Origin: Dallia pectoralis
Taxonomy: Eukaryota > Chordata > Actinopteri > Esociformes > Umbridae
Assembly: GCA_029465975.1 (NCBI GenBank)
Contig: CM055736.1
Coordinates: 8,880,207 to 8,944,206, forward strand
DNA length: 64,000 bases
Direction: 5' to 3'
The notes beneath the pieces were generated by a model. The model saw only the letters and a program-made list of their open reading frames with translations. It did no database searches and was not told the DNA's origin. The translations under genes were made by a program, and so were the position numbers. Position 1 is the stretch's first letter, and each line of letters begins with the position of its first letter. Positions 1-11,684 of this stretch are shown in pieces.

Positions 1-36
1 CTAACCTCCTTGGCTAACCTCCTTGGCTAACCTCCT
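1..36. repeat. 13-bp tandem repeat, 3 copies
   Basis: The unit CTAACCTCCTTGG is repeated from the first base of the window; the third copy decays. The array probably continues to the left of the window. Confidence 0.85.
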
Positions 37-535
37 CAGTTATCTTACAGGTGTCACAGAGGGAGTTGCTGTGGTAAGAAGACAGGGTCAAGGAAATCCC
101 TCGGCCAAAAACAATAAAATAACTAGTTTCCCCGATTTACTAAAAGCAGTATCAAATGCTTGAGTAAGTCTTTCCGGACTGGGCAGCCTCTTTGAATGCT
201 GGCGGTGAGTAAACAACATTTCTAAATGTGGGTTATCACCACTTGGGTTGGATTTCAATAGAAATGACATGATACATTGCAAAGTCGGCAAAGCTTCAGG
301 TCACTTAGTTAGAGTAGAATAATCCAAATAAGACGTTGAGGATAAACATAAGGATAAATATATTAATTGGTAAACGTACTAGAACAGAAAAAGAATCAAG
401 GCAAATCGCCTGTCCATACTTGACGATGGGTGTTATTTTCAACCACGTCGTTGTGGAATTCTCATCGTGAATAGGGTTTTTCCAAAACATTAGACATGAC
501 ACACGCTAAGCTTACATTACTGACGAACCTATTGT

Positions 536-540
<5 letters not shown>
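37..540. other. Unique sequence, nothing recognised
   Basis: I see no repeat, no element similarity and no convincing exon here. The short open frames have no recognisable domain. Confidence 0.5.

Positions 541-568
<28 letters not shown>
541..568. repeat. (CA)14 microsatellite
   Basis: A pure CA dinucleotide tract followed by an A-rich stretch. Confidence 0.95.
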
Positions 569-573
<5 letters not shown>

Positions 574-1028
574 AATACGGAACGGAACGTTGTTTATGTT
601 CACGTGAAAGCTTCTCCATTTTCGGTCATTTCGGGACCAGGTGATAGTGAACAACCCTTTTTCCCGAGCCTCCTGCTCCATGTTTATGTTTATATTTTCC
701 ATCGGGCACGTGGCGCTCATACAGTCTCAACACAGGGGAACCCCTCTCCCTCTCTAGCTGGCGCGCACACGCTCGCACAGACTTATTCCACAAACCCGAT
801 ACACCGCAGCGTTCCACTAGAGACACACGGAGCAGTGTTTTGGTGCGAGACCCCCAGCCCCCCACACCCCTCCAACGGCGTCGTAGACTCCGTGTCTCTG
901 TGTCGACCCGTAGTGACTTACACTGAGTGGAATGGGAAAACTGTGGTCAACTGTAGCTCTATGGGGCCATTCAGCTACCCCGCTACCAATACACACACGC
1001 GGCGTATACACAATCTGTTTTGTATGCG
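569..1028. other. Unique sequence, nothing recognised
   Basis: Moderate-GC sequence with no recognisable coding or mobile-element similarity. The open frame running through it into the CA arrays is explained by the array having no stop codons. Confidence 0.5.
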
Positions 1029-1137
1029 CACACACACACACACACACGGACACACACACGGACACACACACGGACACACGGACACACGGACACACGGACA
1101 CACGGACACACGGACACACACACACACACACACACAC
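1029..1137. repeat. CA-rich minisatellite with ACGGAC interruptions
   Basis: CA runs are broken at regular intervals by CGGA, giving an 8-12-bp unit such as GGACACAC. The motif is the reverse complement of the GTCCGTGT motif in the array that starts 128 bp downstream. Confidence 0.9.
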
Positions 1138-1265
1138 TTCAAGTCTGGGCCTCAGGGTAACCAGAGCCTGAGTTTATAGACCAGTGTTTGGATTAAACAG
1201 CTAATTGAAATGTGTCCCTTTTTCGATTGGACATTGTAAGAGCTGCTTCAGTGCTCTGCAGGCTC

Positions 1266-1616
1266 TGTGTGTGCATGTGTGTGTGTGTGTGTGCATGTGT
1301 GTGTGTGTCCGTGTGTGTGTGTGTGTCCGTGTGTGTGTGTGTCCGTGTGTGTCCGTGTGTGTGTGTGTGTCCGTGTGTTTGTGTGTGTCCGTGTGTGTGT
1401 CCGTGTGTCCGTGTGTGTGTCCGTGTGTCCGTGTGTGTCTGTGTCCGTGTGTGTGTGTCCGTGTGTGTGTGTCCGTGTGTGTGTGTGTGTGTCTGCCCGT
1501 GTGTGTGTGTCCGTGTGTGTGTGTCCGTGTGTGTGTGTGTGTGTCCGTGTGTGTGTGTGTGTGTGTCCGTGTGTGTGTGTGTGTGTCTGCCTGTGTGTGT
1601 GTGTGTCCCCGAGTGT
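1266..1616. repeat. GT-rich minisatellite with GTCCGT interruptions
   Basis: About 350 bp of GT runs are interrupted by TCC, with a unit such as GTGTCCGTGTGT. It is the inverted counterpart of the array at 1029-1137. All frames on both strands are open only because the units lack stop codons. Confidence 0.92.
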
Positions 1617-2505
1617 TCATGTTCAATCGAGTGAGAAAACGTGACACAGGGATGCAAACCCTGAGGTCCATCTTCTGCCTGGATCCTCAGCTACATAGAT
1701 GGTGTTCTGCTAGCCAGTCGCACATGCATACATCATATCACGAAAACCCCTCCTGGAGAAAAGCCAATGTTTAGATCATGACAGAGATTCCCATATATGG
1801 ACCACAACGGGATCAGCGCGCCCGGATGGCATGTCGTTCTCGACACAGTAAAAATAGAAAGACTTAAAATAAAGCGATGGTGTAATGAGCCATAAAAGGT
1901 AGGGGTCTGAGATCCAAAGAGCGTTTGAATGTAAACCCAATAAACGGACTTAGCAAGCACACGTGTTGTGAAACATGATGTAACGACTCGGAAATACTTC
2001 TAACCTGAATATTGAGGTTTGAAGCAAGTTCTGCGAAGAAGTTTTTTTAAGGGTTTCGGTGTAGTGACTTAATACAATTATTTAAAAATCAGTTTGGTTC
2101 ATGTGTAGGGCATGTGACCACACGTTCCCTGCAAGTGATAACCCAAACCATTTGTTTTTTTACATTTTTCATTACAGAGACCATTATTGGATCTTATTCA
2201 ATCCACCATGTCATAAGTGACGTGTTTCTTCCTCACTAATCGAAAATACGGCCACACACACAACCATGACATGTTATAAAAGTAAACATGATATCAGCAT
2301 AACATAATATATATATACACAACCGACCATTTCAAACATTTGGTATCATTTTACTCACATGGCTAACATCCGTTTCCGATTTTCCTGAAACATGCCGTCA
2401 GGCCTTTTATCCATCTGAGAAGCAAGAGAAGCTGTTATCTTTATTTCAGCAGAGGGCAGGTAGGCTGCTCACTATAGGGCCACAATAGATATGAGGAATC
2501 ATTCC
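1617..2505. other. Unique sequence, nothing recognised
   Basis: AT-leaning non-repetitive sequence between two arrays. No coding similarity recognised. Confidence 0.5.
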
Positions 2506-5500
2506 ATGTGACAGAGTGATGGAGGGGCAGATGTGACAGAGTGATGGAGGCCGGATGTGACAGAGTGATGGAGGGGCAGATGTGACAGAGTGATGGAGGC
2601 CGGATGTGACAGAGTGATGGAGGGCCGGATGTGACAGAGTGATGGAGGCCGGATGTGACAGAGTGATGGAGGCCGGATGTGACAGAGTGATGGAGGCCGG
2701 ATGTGACAGAGTGATGGAGGCCGGATGTGACAGAGTGATGGAGGGGCCGGATGTGACAGAGTGATGGAGGCCGGATGTGACAGAGTGATGGAGGCCGGAT
2801 GTGACAGAGTGATGGAGGGGCCGGATGTGACAGAGTGATAGAGGGGCCGGATGTGACAGAGTGATGGAGGGGCAGATGTGACAGAGTGATGGAGGGGCAG
2901 ATGTGACAGAGTGATGGAGGGGCAGATGTGACAGAGTGATGGAGGGGCCGGATGTGACAGAGTGATGGAGGCCGGATGTGGACAGAGTGATGGAGGGGCA
3001 GATGTGGACAGAGTGATGGGGGCCAGATGTGACAGAGTGATGGGGGCCAGATGTGACAGAGTGATGGAGGGGCCGGATGTGACAGAGTGATGGAGGGGCA
3101 GATGTGACAGAGTGATGGAGGCCGGATGTGACAGAGTGATGGAGGGGCAGATGTGACAGAGTGATGGAGGCCGGATGTGACAGAGTGATGGAGGCCGGAT
3201 GTGACAGAGTGATGGAGGCCGGATGTGACAGAGTGATGGAGGCCGGATGTGACAGAGTGATGGAGGCCGGATGTGACAGAGTGATGGAGGGGCCGGATGT
3301 GACAGAGTGATAGAGGGGCCGGATGTGACAGAGTGATGGAGGGGCAGATGTGACAGAGTGATGGAGGGCAGATGTGACAGAGTGATGGAGGGGCAGATGT
3401 GACAGAGTGATGGAGGGGCCGGATGTGACAGAGTGATGGAGGGGCCGGATGTGACAGATGTGACAGAGTGATGGAGGGGCAGATGTGACAGAGTGATGGA
3501 GGGGCGGATGTGACAGAGTGATGGAGGCCGGATGTGGACAGAGTGATGGAGGGGCAGATGTGGACAGAGTGATGGGGGCCAGATGTGACAGAGTGATGGA
3601 GCTGATGGCAGAGTGATGGAGGGGCAGATGTGACAGAGTGATGGGGGCCGGATGTGACAGAGTGATGGAGGCCGGATGTGACAGAGTGATGGAGGGGCAG
3701 ATGTGACAGAGTGATGGGGGCCGGATGTGACAGAGTGATGGATGACAGAGTGATGGAGGCCGGATGTGACAGAGTGATGGAGGCCGGATGTGACAGAGTG
3801 ATGGAGGCCGGATGTGACAGAGTGATGGAGGCCGGATGTGACAGAGTGATGGAGGCCGGATGTGACAGAGTGATGGAGGGGCCGGATGTGACAGAGTGAT
3901 AGAGGGGCCGGATGTGACAGAGTGATGGAGGGGCAGATGTGACAGAGTGATGGAGGGGCAGATGTGACAGAGTGATGGAGGGGCAGATGTGACAGAGTGA
4001 TGGAGGGGCCGGATGTGACAGAGTGATGGAGGCCGGATGTATGTGACAGAGTGATGGAGGCCGGATGTGGACAGAGTGATGGAGGGGCAGATGTGGACAG
4101 AGTGATGGGGGCCAGATGTGACAGAGTGATGGAGGGGCTGATGTGACAGAGTGATGGAGGGGCAGATGTGACAGAGTGATGGGGGCCGGATGTGACAGAG
4201 TGATGGAGGCCGGATGTGACAGAGTGATGGAGGGGCAGATGTGACAGAGTGATGGGGGCCGGATGTGACAGAGTGATGGAGGGGCAGATGTGACAGAGTG
4301 ATGGAGGGGCAGATGTGACAGAGTGATGGAGGGGCAGATGTGACAGAGTGATAGAGGGGCCGGATGTGACAGAGTGATGGAGGGGCAGATGTGACAGAGT
4401 GATGGAGGGGCCGGATGTGACAGAGTGATGGAGGCCGGATGTGGACAGAGTGATGGAGGGGCAGATGTGGACAGAGTGATGGGGGCCAGATGTGACAGAG
4501 TGATGGAGGGGCTGATGTGACAGAGTGATGGAGGGGCAGATGTGACAGAGTGATGGGGGCCGGATGTGACAGAGTGATGGAGGCCGGATGTGACAGAGTG
4601 ATGGAGGGGCAGATGTGACAGAGTGATGGGGGCCGGATGTGACAGAGTGATGGAGGGGCAGATGTGACAGAGTGATGGAGGGGCAGATCTGACAGAGTGA
4701 TGGAGGGGCAGATGTGGACAGAGTGATGGGGGCCAGATGTGACAGAGTGATGGGGGCCAGATGTGACAGAGTGATGGAGGGGCTGATGTGACAGAGTGAT
4801 GGAGGGGCAGATGTGACAGAGTGATGGGGGCCGGATGTGACAGAGTGATGGAGGCCGGATGTGACAGAGTGATGGAGGGGCAGATGTGACAGAGTGATGG
4901 GGGCCGGATGTGACAGAGTGATGGAGGGGCAGATGTGACAGAGTGATGGAGGGGCAGATGTGACAGAGTGATGGAGGGGCAGATGTGACAGAGTGATGGA
5001 GGGGCCGGATGTGACAGAGTGATGGAGGCCGGATGTGGACAGAGTGATGGAGGGGCAGATGTGGACAGAGTGATGGGGGCCAGATGTGACAGAGTGATGG
5101 GGGGCTGATGTGACAGAGTGATGGAGGGGCAGATGTGACAGAGTGATGGGGGCCGGATGTGACAGAGTGATGGAGGCCGGATGTGACAGAGTGATGGAGG
5201 GGCAGATGTGACAGAGTGATGGGGGCCGGATGTGACAGAGTGATGGAGGGGCAGATGTGACAGAGTGATGGAGGGGCAGATGTGACAGAGTGATGGAGGG
5301 GCAGATGTGACAGAGTGATGGGGGCCGGATGTGACAGAGTGATGGAGGGGCAGATGTGACAGAGTGATGTGACAGAGTGATGGGGAGACAGATGTGGACA
5401 GAGTGATGTGACAGAGCGAGGGGGAGACAGATGCGGACAGAGTGATGTGACAGAGTGATGGGGAGACAGATGTGGACAGAGTGATGTAACAGAGTGATGG

Positions 5501-5511
5501 GGAGACAGATG
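2506..5511. repeat. Large 24-26-bp minisatellite, about 3 kb
   Basis: Well over 100 copies of a unit whose constant part is GATGTGACAGAGTGATGG, followed by a variable spacer (AGGGGCA, AGGCCG, AGGGGCCG or GGGCCA). A marker pair of units carrying TGTGGACAG recurs near 2976, 3530, 4066, 4437 and 5032, so there is higher-order structure. The last ~140 bp (5370-5511) is a variant with GGGGAGACAG. Unit length is not a constant multiple of three, yet the minus strand is open for over 1000 codons because no frame of the unit contains a stop. That makes the frame meaningless as a gene. Confidence 0.97.
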
Positions 5512-5886
5512 CTGCCGGATGCTGTGTGTGGATGTTTCTGTGCCTCAGTGACTAACTGAGAAAAGATCCAGTCAGAGTCAAGTGGTGCTTGGGAGTGTGT
5601 CTGCCCACCAGTCTGATCTGGAGTCTGCACCGCCTGTAACCCAACTAGATGAGACAAGGACAGAGGAGCGGCTCTGTTTTGTGATGTCCAAACTCTCCGG
5701 GTATATGTGATAACCAATAGCTTTCTCCCCTTGCAAAAAAAAATACTCTGTTCATATCTCGTCAATGTGATACCTCAGCTACCCTGATTGGCCCACATCT
5801 GCACGGGATTATTATTGAACCTTTTTCTATGTGATCTTCCTTTTAGTAATCTACAGAGCAATAAGAATACTAATGCTTTCTACTAA
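5512..5886. other. Unique sequence, nothing recognised
   Basis: Non-repetitive sequence between the 3-kb array and a LINE fragment. No gene recognised. Confidence 0.5.
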
Positions 5887-6545
5887 GTTTTTTTTATTCA
5901 ACCATTATTTAACCAAGGGTGTGCCAGAGAAAGAGAAGACACTATATCGGAAAACATTAATAACATAACATTTAGAGGAAATATGTATAAATATAAAAAA
6001 TAATATTTACAAAAAACGTAATGGGAAATCTATTTACAGATGGAAATATTACACACATGGTAGTGATATCTACTGGTGCGCAGGTACTATTTGAGTAGGC
6101 GATGCTAAGAAGTGGGACACACTGAGGTGTGGCCCCTTAGATTTGACACATACTTGGTCATGAAATAACAGACTGGCAAGGCAGTTCTCGGAGAAACCTA
6201 GGCGATGTAGTTGATTGATGAAGATGCAATGGTGCAAAGGCATTAGTTTAGCGAAATCAATAAAGACAATGTCGTTTTCACAATGACGTTTAGGACCTTA
6301 GGAGGTGCCCCCGTGGCCAGCTCAGAATCCTGATCGAACTGCAGGCGAAAACACTGAGGAACTCTGTTGACTGGTCAATTGTTTGTTCAACTGGCCCTGG
6401 AAATATTTTGAAGAATGACATTGGCCTATAACAATCAGTCTGGGCGAGTTTATAGCCCTGTTTGAATAGAGGAATAATCGGGGCAGCTTTCCAGATCTGG
6501 GAGATTATAATGAAAGGTTTATAAAGGAGGTGATAGACGCTGACA
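5887..6545 (-). mobile_element. L2-type LINE fragment, reverse-transcriptase region and 3' tail (decayed)
   Basis: Read on the minus strand, 6080-6545 translates piecewise into reverse-transcriptase blocks: an NYRP-like region (YRPMSFF), a GF..GH block, then FIDFAKLM, which corresponds to the catalytic FIDLAKAFD block (motif A). After it comes a leucine-rich stretch and the VKSKG block that precedes the PQGS motif. The aspartate that follows the FA(K)AF stretch is lost. Toward 5887 the sequence is A/T-rich and ends in an oligo-T/ATTCAACC..TTTAACCA stretch typical of the 3' tail of these fish elements. This assignment to the L2 group of jockey-type LINEs is from memory of the family. Frames are broken by indels and stops, so it is dead, and the 5' part of the element is missing. 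It lies about 100 bp from a 12-bp minisatellite. Confidence 0.8.
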
Positions 6546-6651
6546 TCATTTTGGCAGACAGTCTGAAAAAACAGCTGTTCCTGTCATCCACTGCCGCATA
6601 CTTGTACGTCCAGTTTTAGACTCCTTATGCACCCTGACTAGTACTTGACAA

Positions 6652-7036
6652 AGCAGGGGGACCAGCAGGGGGACCAGCAGTGAGACCAGCAGGGGACCAG
6701 CAGGGGGACCAGCAGGGGGACCAGCAGGGGGACCAGCAATGAGACCAACAGGGGGACCAGCAGGGGGACCTGAAGGGGGACCAGCAGTTGGACCAGCAGG
6801 GGGACCAGCAGTGAGACCTGAAGGGGACCAGCAGTGAGACCAGCAGGGGGACCAGCAGGGGGACCAGCAGTTGGACCAGCAGTTGGACCAGCAGGGGGAC
6901 CAGCAGTGAGACCAGCAGTGAGACCAGCAGTGAGACCAGCAGTTGGACCAGCAGTGAGACCAGCAGTGAGACCAGCAGTGTGACCAGCAGTGAGACCAGC
7001 AGTGAGACCAGCAGTGAGACCAGCAGTGAGACCAGC
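6652..7036. repeat. 12-bp minisatellite (GACCAGCAGGGG / GACCAGCAGTGA)
   Basis: About 32 copies of a 12-bp unit. GGGGG-type copies dominate the left half and GTGAG-type copies the right half, so the array has polarity. The minus strand reads as a repeated CWSH tetrapeptide, which is a by-product. Confidence 0.95.
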
Positions 7037-7044
7037 AGGGGGTA

Positions 7045-8258
7045 CAGGGAGAAATAGTTGGCTGGGAAAACTGGCTAATATAAAATATATACAAAATATT
7101 TAAGATGTGTCTGCAGCTCATATGTTCTCATACCGGAGTGCTGTACAGGTACATTCATTTTTTAGTTTCCAGAGCTTTTAAATAATACATTAACTAGCCA
7201 AGTCCTGTAAAATCGTCTTTCCTAATTTCCTGAGTGCACGGATTCTTTACTTCACTTAAGATTAACATATCAGAGAGGCTCTTGGAGGCCAGAACTATGT
7301 GCCAAAAGAGGTGTTTGCAGTGGACTAGTTCAGACAATTAAACCTGAGGCTGTAAGCAGTTTGTCATGTGGATGTTCCAGTGAAGGGCATGTTTATTATG
7401 TGTAAGAATGTACTATTTTAAATAAGATCAAATATTCTCAGTTTTAACTCTCAAGATACAGTCAAGCAATGCATCAGTGTACTTGACAGTCATACTGCTG
7501 TAAATTATATCTAACGGCCCAGATGGTGACGTGGACTGTACGTTTCACATGCTACACAGAGCAAATTCTTCAAGAGAATTTTTTTTCTTACACCTTATTA
7601 CTGTAATATCTTAGAACAAGTGTTGACTTGGGACATACAAAACACTATTTTTAACTTCAACGATCTGTCGTTTATTCACTATCATCCAACTTACACCATA
7701 GCAAGGTTGGCAATCATCTAAAAACAATGTCAGTCTAGGATATAATCTGACAAAAGTAATGCATACATTTCATACATATTAATATGATATAACATTATTG
7801 GTATACACAAAATACACTAAATCCGCCCTGAAAGATGTGTACATTTCGTATACGTTTCAATTGACAAGACAGAATGATTGCCGTCAAGAATTGAAGCTCA
7901 GCGTTCGGGGAGCTTCTGGGCTCTGAGGTCACCTCGAGTGAATATGATGATAGACCAGGCTGCTGGTCTATGCTTGTGTTGTCGTGCGGCACTGCGTGTG
8001 TGTTCATGCTCGTGCACTTAATCTTTCAAACCCCAAACTAAGACAATAGGAGCCATCTGTAGCCTGTTGTAACTGCAGGCTGAGCCTCTCCAGCCCCCTA
8101 ACTGTGCACATTTCATGCAGGATCGCCCTGCCGTTGAGGCGGCATCCCATAATCCTATTACCAGACGTAATTCGTTCTCCATATTGTTCTGCTACTCCAG
8201 CGAGTTCCCAGAGTGGTGCTTCAAACCCATGCCGACGAACCGTTCGCTGGGTGAAACG
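7045..8258. other. Unique sequence, nothing recognised
   Basis: About 1.2 kb of non-repetitive, AT-leaning sequence with no recognisable exon or mobile element. Confidence 0.5.
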
Positions 8259-8259
8259 C

Positions 8260-9475
8260 GTATAGGTGGAGGGGGGGAAGGGGAAACGGTGGAGGGATAT
8301 AGGTGGAGGGGGAAGGGGATATAGGTGGAGGGATATAGGTGGAGGGGGATGTAAGGGGAAACGGTGGAGGGATATAGGTGGAGGGGGGAAGGGGATATAG
8401 GTGGAGGGATATAGGTGAAGGGGGGAAGGGGAAACGGTGGAGGGATATAGGTGGAGGGATATAGGTGGAGGGATATAGGTGGAGGGGGATGGAAGGGGAA
8501 ACGGTGGAGGGATATAGGAGGAGGGAGGGGAAGGGGAAACAGTGGAGGGATATAGGTGGAGGGATATAGGTGGAGGGATATAGGTGGAGGGATATAGATG
8601 GAGGGATATAGGTGGAGGGATATAGATGGAGGGATATAGGTGGAGGGATATAGATGGAGGGATATAGGTGGAGGGATATAGGTGGAGGGATATAGGTGGA
8701 GGGATATAGGTGGAGGGATATAGATGGAGGGATATAGGTGGAGGGATATAGGTGGAGGGATATAGGTGGAGGGATATAGATGGAGGGATATAGATGGAGG
8801 GATATAGATGGAGGGATATAGGTGGAGGGATATAGATGGAGGGATATAGATGGAGGGATATAGGTGGAGGGATATAGATGGAGGGATATAGATGGAGGGA
8901 TATAGGTGGAGGGATATAGATGGAGGGATATAGATGGAGGGGTATAGGTGGAGGGATATAGATGGAGGGATATAGATGGAGGCATATAGGTGGAGGGATA
9001 TAGGTGGAGGGATATAGATGGAGGGATATAGGTGGAGGGATATAGATGGAGGGATATAGGTGGAGGGATATAGATGGAGGGATATAGATGGAGGGATATA
9101 GATGGAGGGATATAGATGGAGGCATATAGGTGGAGGGATATAGATGGAGGGATATAGATGGAGGCATATAGGTGGAGGGATAAAGATGGAGGGATATAGA
9201 TGGAGGCATATAGGTGGAGGGATATAGGTGGAGGGATATAGGTGGAGGGATATAGATGGAGGGATATAGGTGGAGGGATATAGATGGAGGGATATAGGTG
9301 GAGGGATATAGATGGAGGGATATAGATGGAGGCATATAGGTGGAGGGATATAGGTGGAGGGGTATAGGTGGAGGGGTATAGGTGGAGGGATATAGGTGGA
9401 GGGATATAGATGGAGGCATATAGGTGGAGGGATATAGGTGGAGGGGTATAGGTGGAGGGGTATAGGTGGAGGGAT
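8260..9475. repeat. 15-bp G-rich minisatellite (GATATAGGTGGAGGG)
   Basis: From about 8548 to 9475 the 15-bp unit repeats some 60 times with G/A variation at one position (AGGTGG or AGATGG). The left part (8260-8548) is a more diverged mix with GGGGAAACGGTGG blocks. Purines and G pairs are concentrated on the plus strand. All three minus frames are open because 15 is a multiple of three and the unit has no stop; there is no gene. Confidence 0.97.
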
Positions 9476-9479
9476 AGTG

Positions 9480-9744
9480 TAATAGTGGGGTTGGAGGAGA
9501 TTTTGGAAAGGGTAGAAGCAGAGCAGAGAGGCGGGGTGATTGAAGTGAAACCTGCCAATAGCCCACTGCTGCTCTGGCCTCGGCTGCTCTGGCCTCGGCT
9601 GCTCTGGCCTCGGCTGCTCTGGCCTCGGCTGCTCTGGACTTATGACATGAGGACAGTTATGATGATGACTCTCCAAACCTCCAGGCACAAGGTTTCTCAA
9701 ATCCAGTGCTCCATTTCCATGGAGCCTGATTCTTGCTCATTCTG
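9480..9744. repeat. 15-bp repeat (CTGCTCTGGCCTCGG), 5 copies, with short unique flanks
   Basis: The five near-identical copies lie at about 9566-9638. The rest of the interval is unique and links the G-rich array to the GT/TTCTC array. Confidence 0.9.
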
Positions 9745-10775
9745 AGGGTATATGTGTGTGTTCTCATGTATATGTGTGTGTGTTCTCATGTATGTGTGTG
9801 TGTTCTCAAGTATGTGTGTGTGTTCTCATGTATGTGTGTGTGTTCTCATGTATGTGTGTGTGTGTTCTCAAGTATGTGTGTGTGTTCTCATGTATGTGTG
9901 TGTTCTCAAGTATGTGTTTGTGTGTTCAAGTATGTGTGTGTGTTCTCATGTATGTGTGTATGTGTTCTCTCATGTATGTCTGTGTGTGTTCTCTCATGTA
10001 TGTGTGTGTGTCTGTTCTCATGTATGTGTGTGTGTGTTCTCAAGTATGTGTGTGTGTTCTCATGTATGTGTGTGTTCTCAAGTATGTGTTTGTGTGTTCA
10101 AGTATGTGTGTGTTCTCAAGTATGTGTGTGTGTTCTCATGTATGTGTGTATGTGTTCTCTCATGTATGTCTGTGTGTGTTCTCTCATGTATGTGTGTGTG
10201 TCTGTTCTCATGTATGTGTGTGTGTGTTCTCATGTATGTGTGTGTGTTCTCTCATGTATGTGTGTGTGTCCTCAAGTATGTGTGTGTGTTCTCTCATGTA
10301 TGTGTGTGTGTTCTCTCATGTATGTCTGTGTTCTCTCATGTATGTGTGTGTGTTCTCTCATGTATGTGTGTGTGTTCTCTCATGTATGTGTGTGTGTGTG
10401 TGTGTTCTCATGTATGTCTGTGTGTGTGTGTTCTCATGTATATGTGTGTGTGTTCTCATGTATGTGTGTGTGTGTTCTCTCATGTATGTGTGTGTGTTCT
10501 CTCATGTATGTCTGTGTTCTCTCATGTATGTGTGTGTGTTCTCTCATGTATGTCTGTGTGTGTGTGTTCTCATGTAAGTGTGTGTTCTCATGTATGTGTG
10601 TGTCCTCATGTATGGTGTGTGTGTTCTCTCATATATGTACGTGTGTGTTCTCATGTACGTGTGTGTGTTCTCATGTATGTGTGTGTGTTCTCATGTACGT
10701 GTGTGTGTTCTCATGTACGTGTGTGTGTTCTCATGCACGTGTGTGTCCTCATGCACGTGTGTATTGCACACTAGT
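9745..10775. repeat. GT-rich minisatellite with TTCTCATGTAT spacers, about 1 kb
   Basis: Units of roughly 18-22 bp combine TTCTCATGTAT (or TTCTCAAGTAT) with a GT run. A block carrying the rare TATGTGTTTGTG unit recurs 172 bp apart (9907 and 10079), showing block duplication. The right end shifts to ATGTACGTG variants. Open frames of more than 300 codons across it are cysteine/valine repeats without meaning. Confidence 0.95.
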
Positions 10776-11299
10776 GTGTGTGTGTTACGCCTCTACATAT
10801 ATCAAGTCGCGTGTTGCCCTTATTATCATTATATTATTGGCTGACTGCGTCGTGCATGATGGGAGATGAGAGAAGTGGAGAACATAATAAAAACTGAATT
10901 AATGTAACAAATCCCTTGTCTGGTAGCCGATGGTGGCCTAGCTTGCTATTGTTATAATGATCTGCTTTCCTTCTAATATTTACCAGGGTATAAACAAACG
11001 TCCAAAAGGTACCCTCATCCCTGTAGTACACTCAGCAGAGAGCATTGAGTGCCCATAGGGTCAACAGCAGTGCACAACTGTATTTAGGTAATAACAGAGA
11101 TTGATTTTTTTGTATACAATTACCTTATAAATCAAAGAATACCCCCAAGACTAAAGCACCAAAACAAATGAAATGCAATAAAGCGCCACATTTACATGTT
11201 AACTACAAAACACACTGGGTTTTATTGACTGAACTCATTATAATAATACCCATCATGCTTTGCCTCGGTTTTTACATTTAGACTGTGATTTACCAGCTG
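10776..11299. other. Unique sequence, nothing recognised
   Basis: AT-rich non-repetitive DNA. Nothing recognised up to the solo LTR. Confidence 0.5.
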
Positions 11300-11304
11300 C
11301 TCTT

Positions 11305-11679
11305 TGTGAGAACCGGAGGTCTGTCCCTCTCTATGCCAGAGTTGGCACGCCCCCTGCCAGCGGAAGGAGAGGGAGAAAATATTTTTCTGCACCCGTTTTC
11401 TGTTTGCCCATTAGTTCTTGTATATAGTTTGGTTCATTTCTGTCTGCCAGTGTCGGGTCATTGTAAGTAATGCTTAGATGTACGCGTGTACGTCTCATGT
11501 GTTTAAGATAATGCGAATATCCTGTTAAAGGTATGGTGATCAGCTTGATCTTCTGTTTTGTTTTTGTTCTTCGAAGTTCTCAGTTATAGTTACTGTTTAC
11601 CTGCTTGTGAATAAAGAACGGGCTTACTTTGAAACTCTGCGCCTGTGTGCGCTACCTGCTACCGAGCCAGATCGTTACA
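11305..11679 (+). mobile_element. Solo LTR, 375 bp, with 5-bp target duplication CTCTT
   Basis: The segment begins TGTGAG and ends GTTACA, the TG..CA ends expected of an LTR. It is bracketed by a perfect CTCTT duplication (11300-11304 and 11680-11684). An AATAAA polyadenylation signal lies at 11610-11615, about 65 bp from the 3' end, as in a U3-R-U5 layout. The first ~35 bp align with those of the LTR at 26208 (GAGAACCGGAGG versus GAGAAACCGAGG, then CTCTCTATGCC in both). A 5-bp duplication fits Ty3/gypsy-type or similar integrases. No internal coding sequence adjoins, so it is a recombination-derived solo LTR. Confidence 0.8.
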
Positions 11680-11684
11680 CTCTT

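Noticed and set aside
1193..1774. Overlapping 125-189-codon frames on both strands
   Set aside because: They are translations of GT/CA microsatellite arrays.
2499..5765. 1088-codon open frame on the minus strand
   Set aside because: It runs over a 24-26-bp minisatellite whose unit has no stop in any minus frame. The peptide simply cycles through the three frames as unit length changes, so there is no sign of selection.
8004..9700. Several 445-520-codon frames on the minus strand (YPSTYIPPPIS-type repeats)
   Set aside because: All three frames are open at once over a 15-bp stop-free unit. A real gene would favour one frame.
9733..10869. 340-378-codon cysteine/valine-rich frames
   Set aside because: They are translations of a GT-rich minisatellite, open in all three plus frames.
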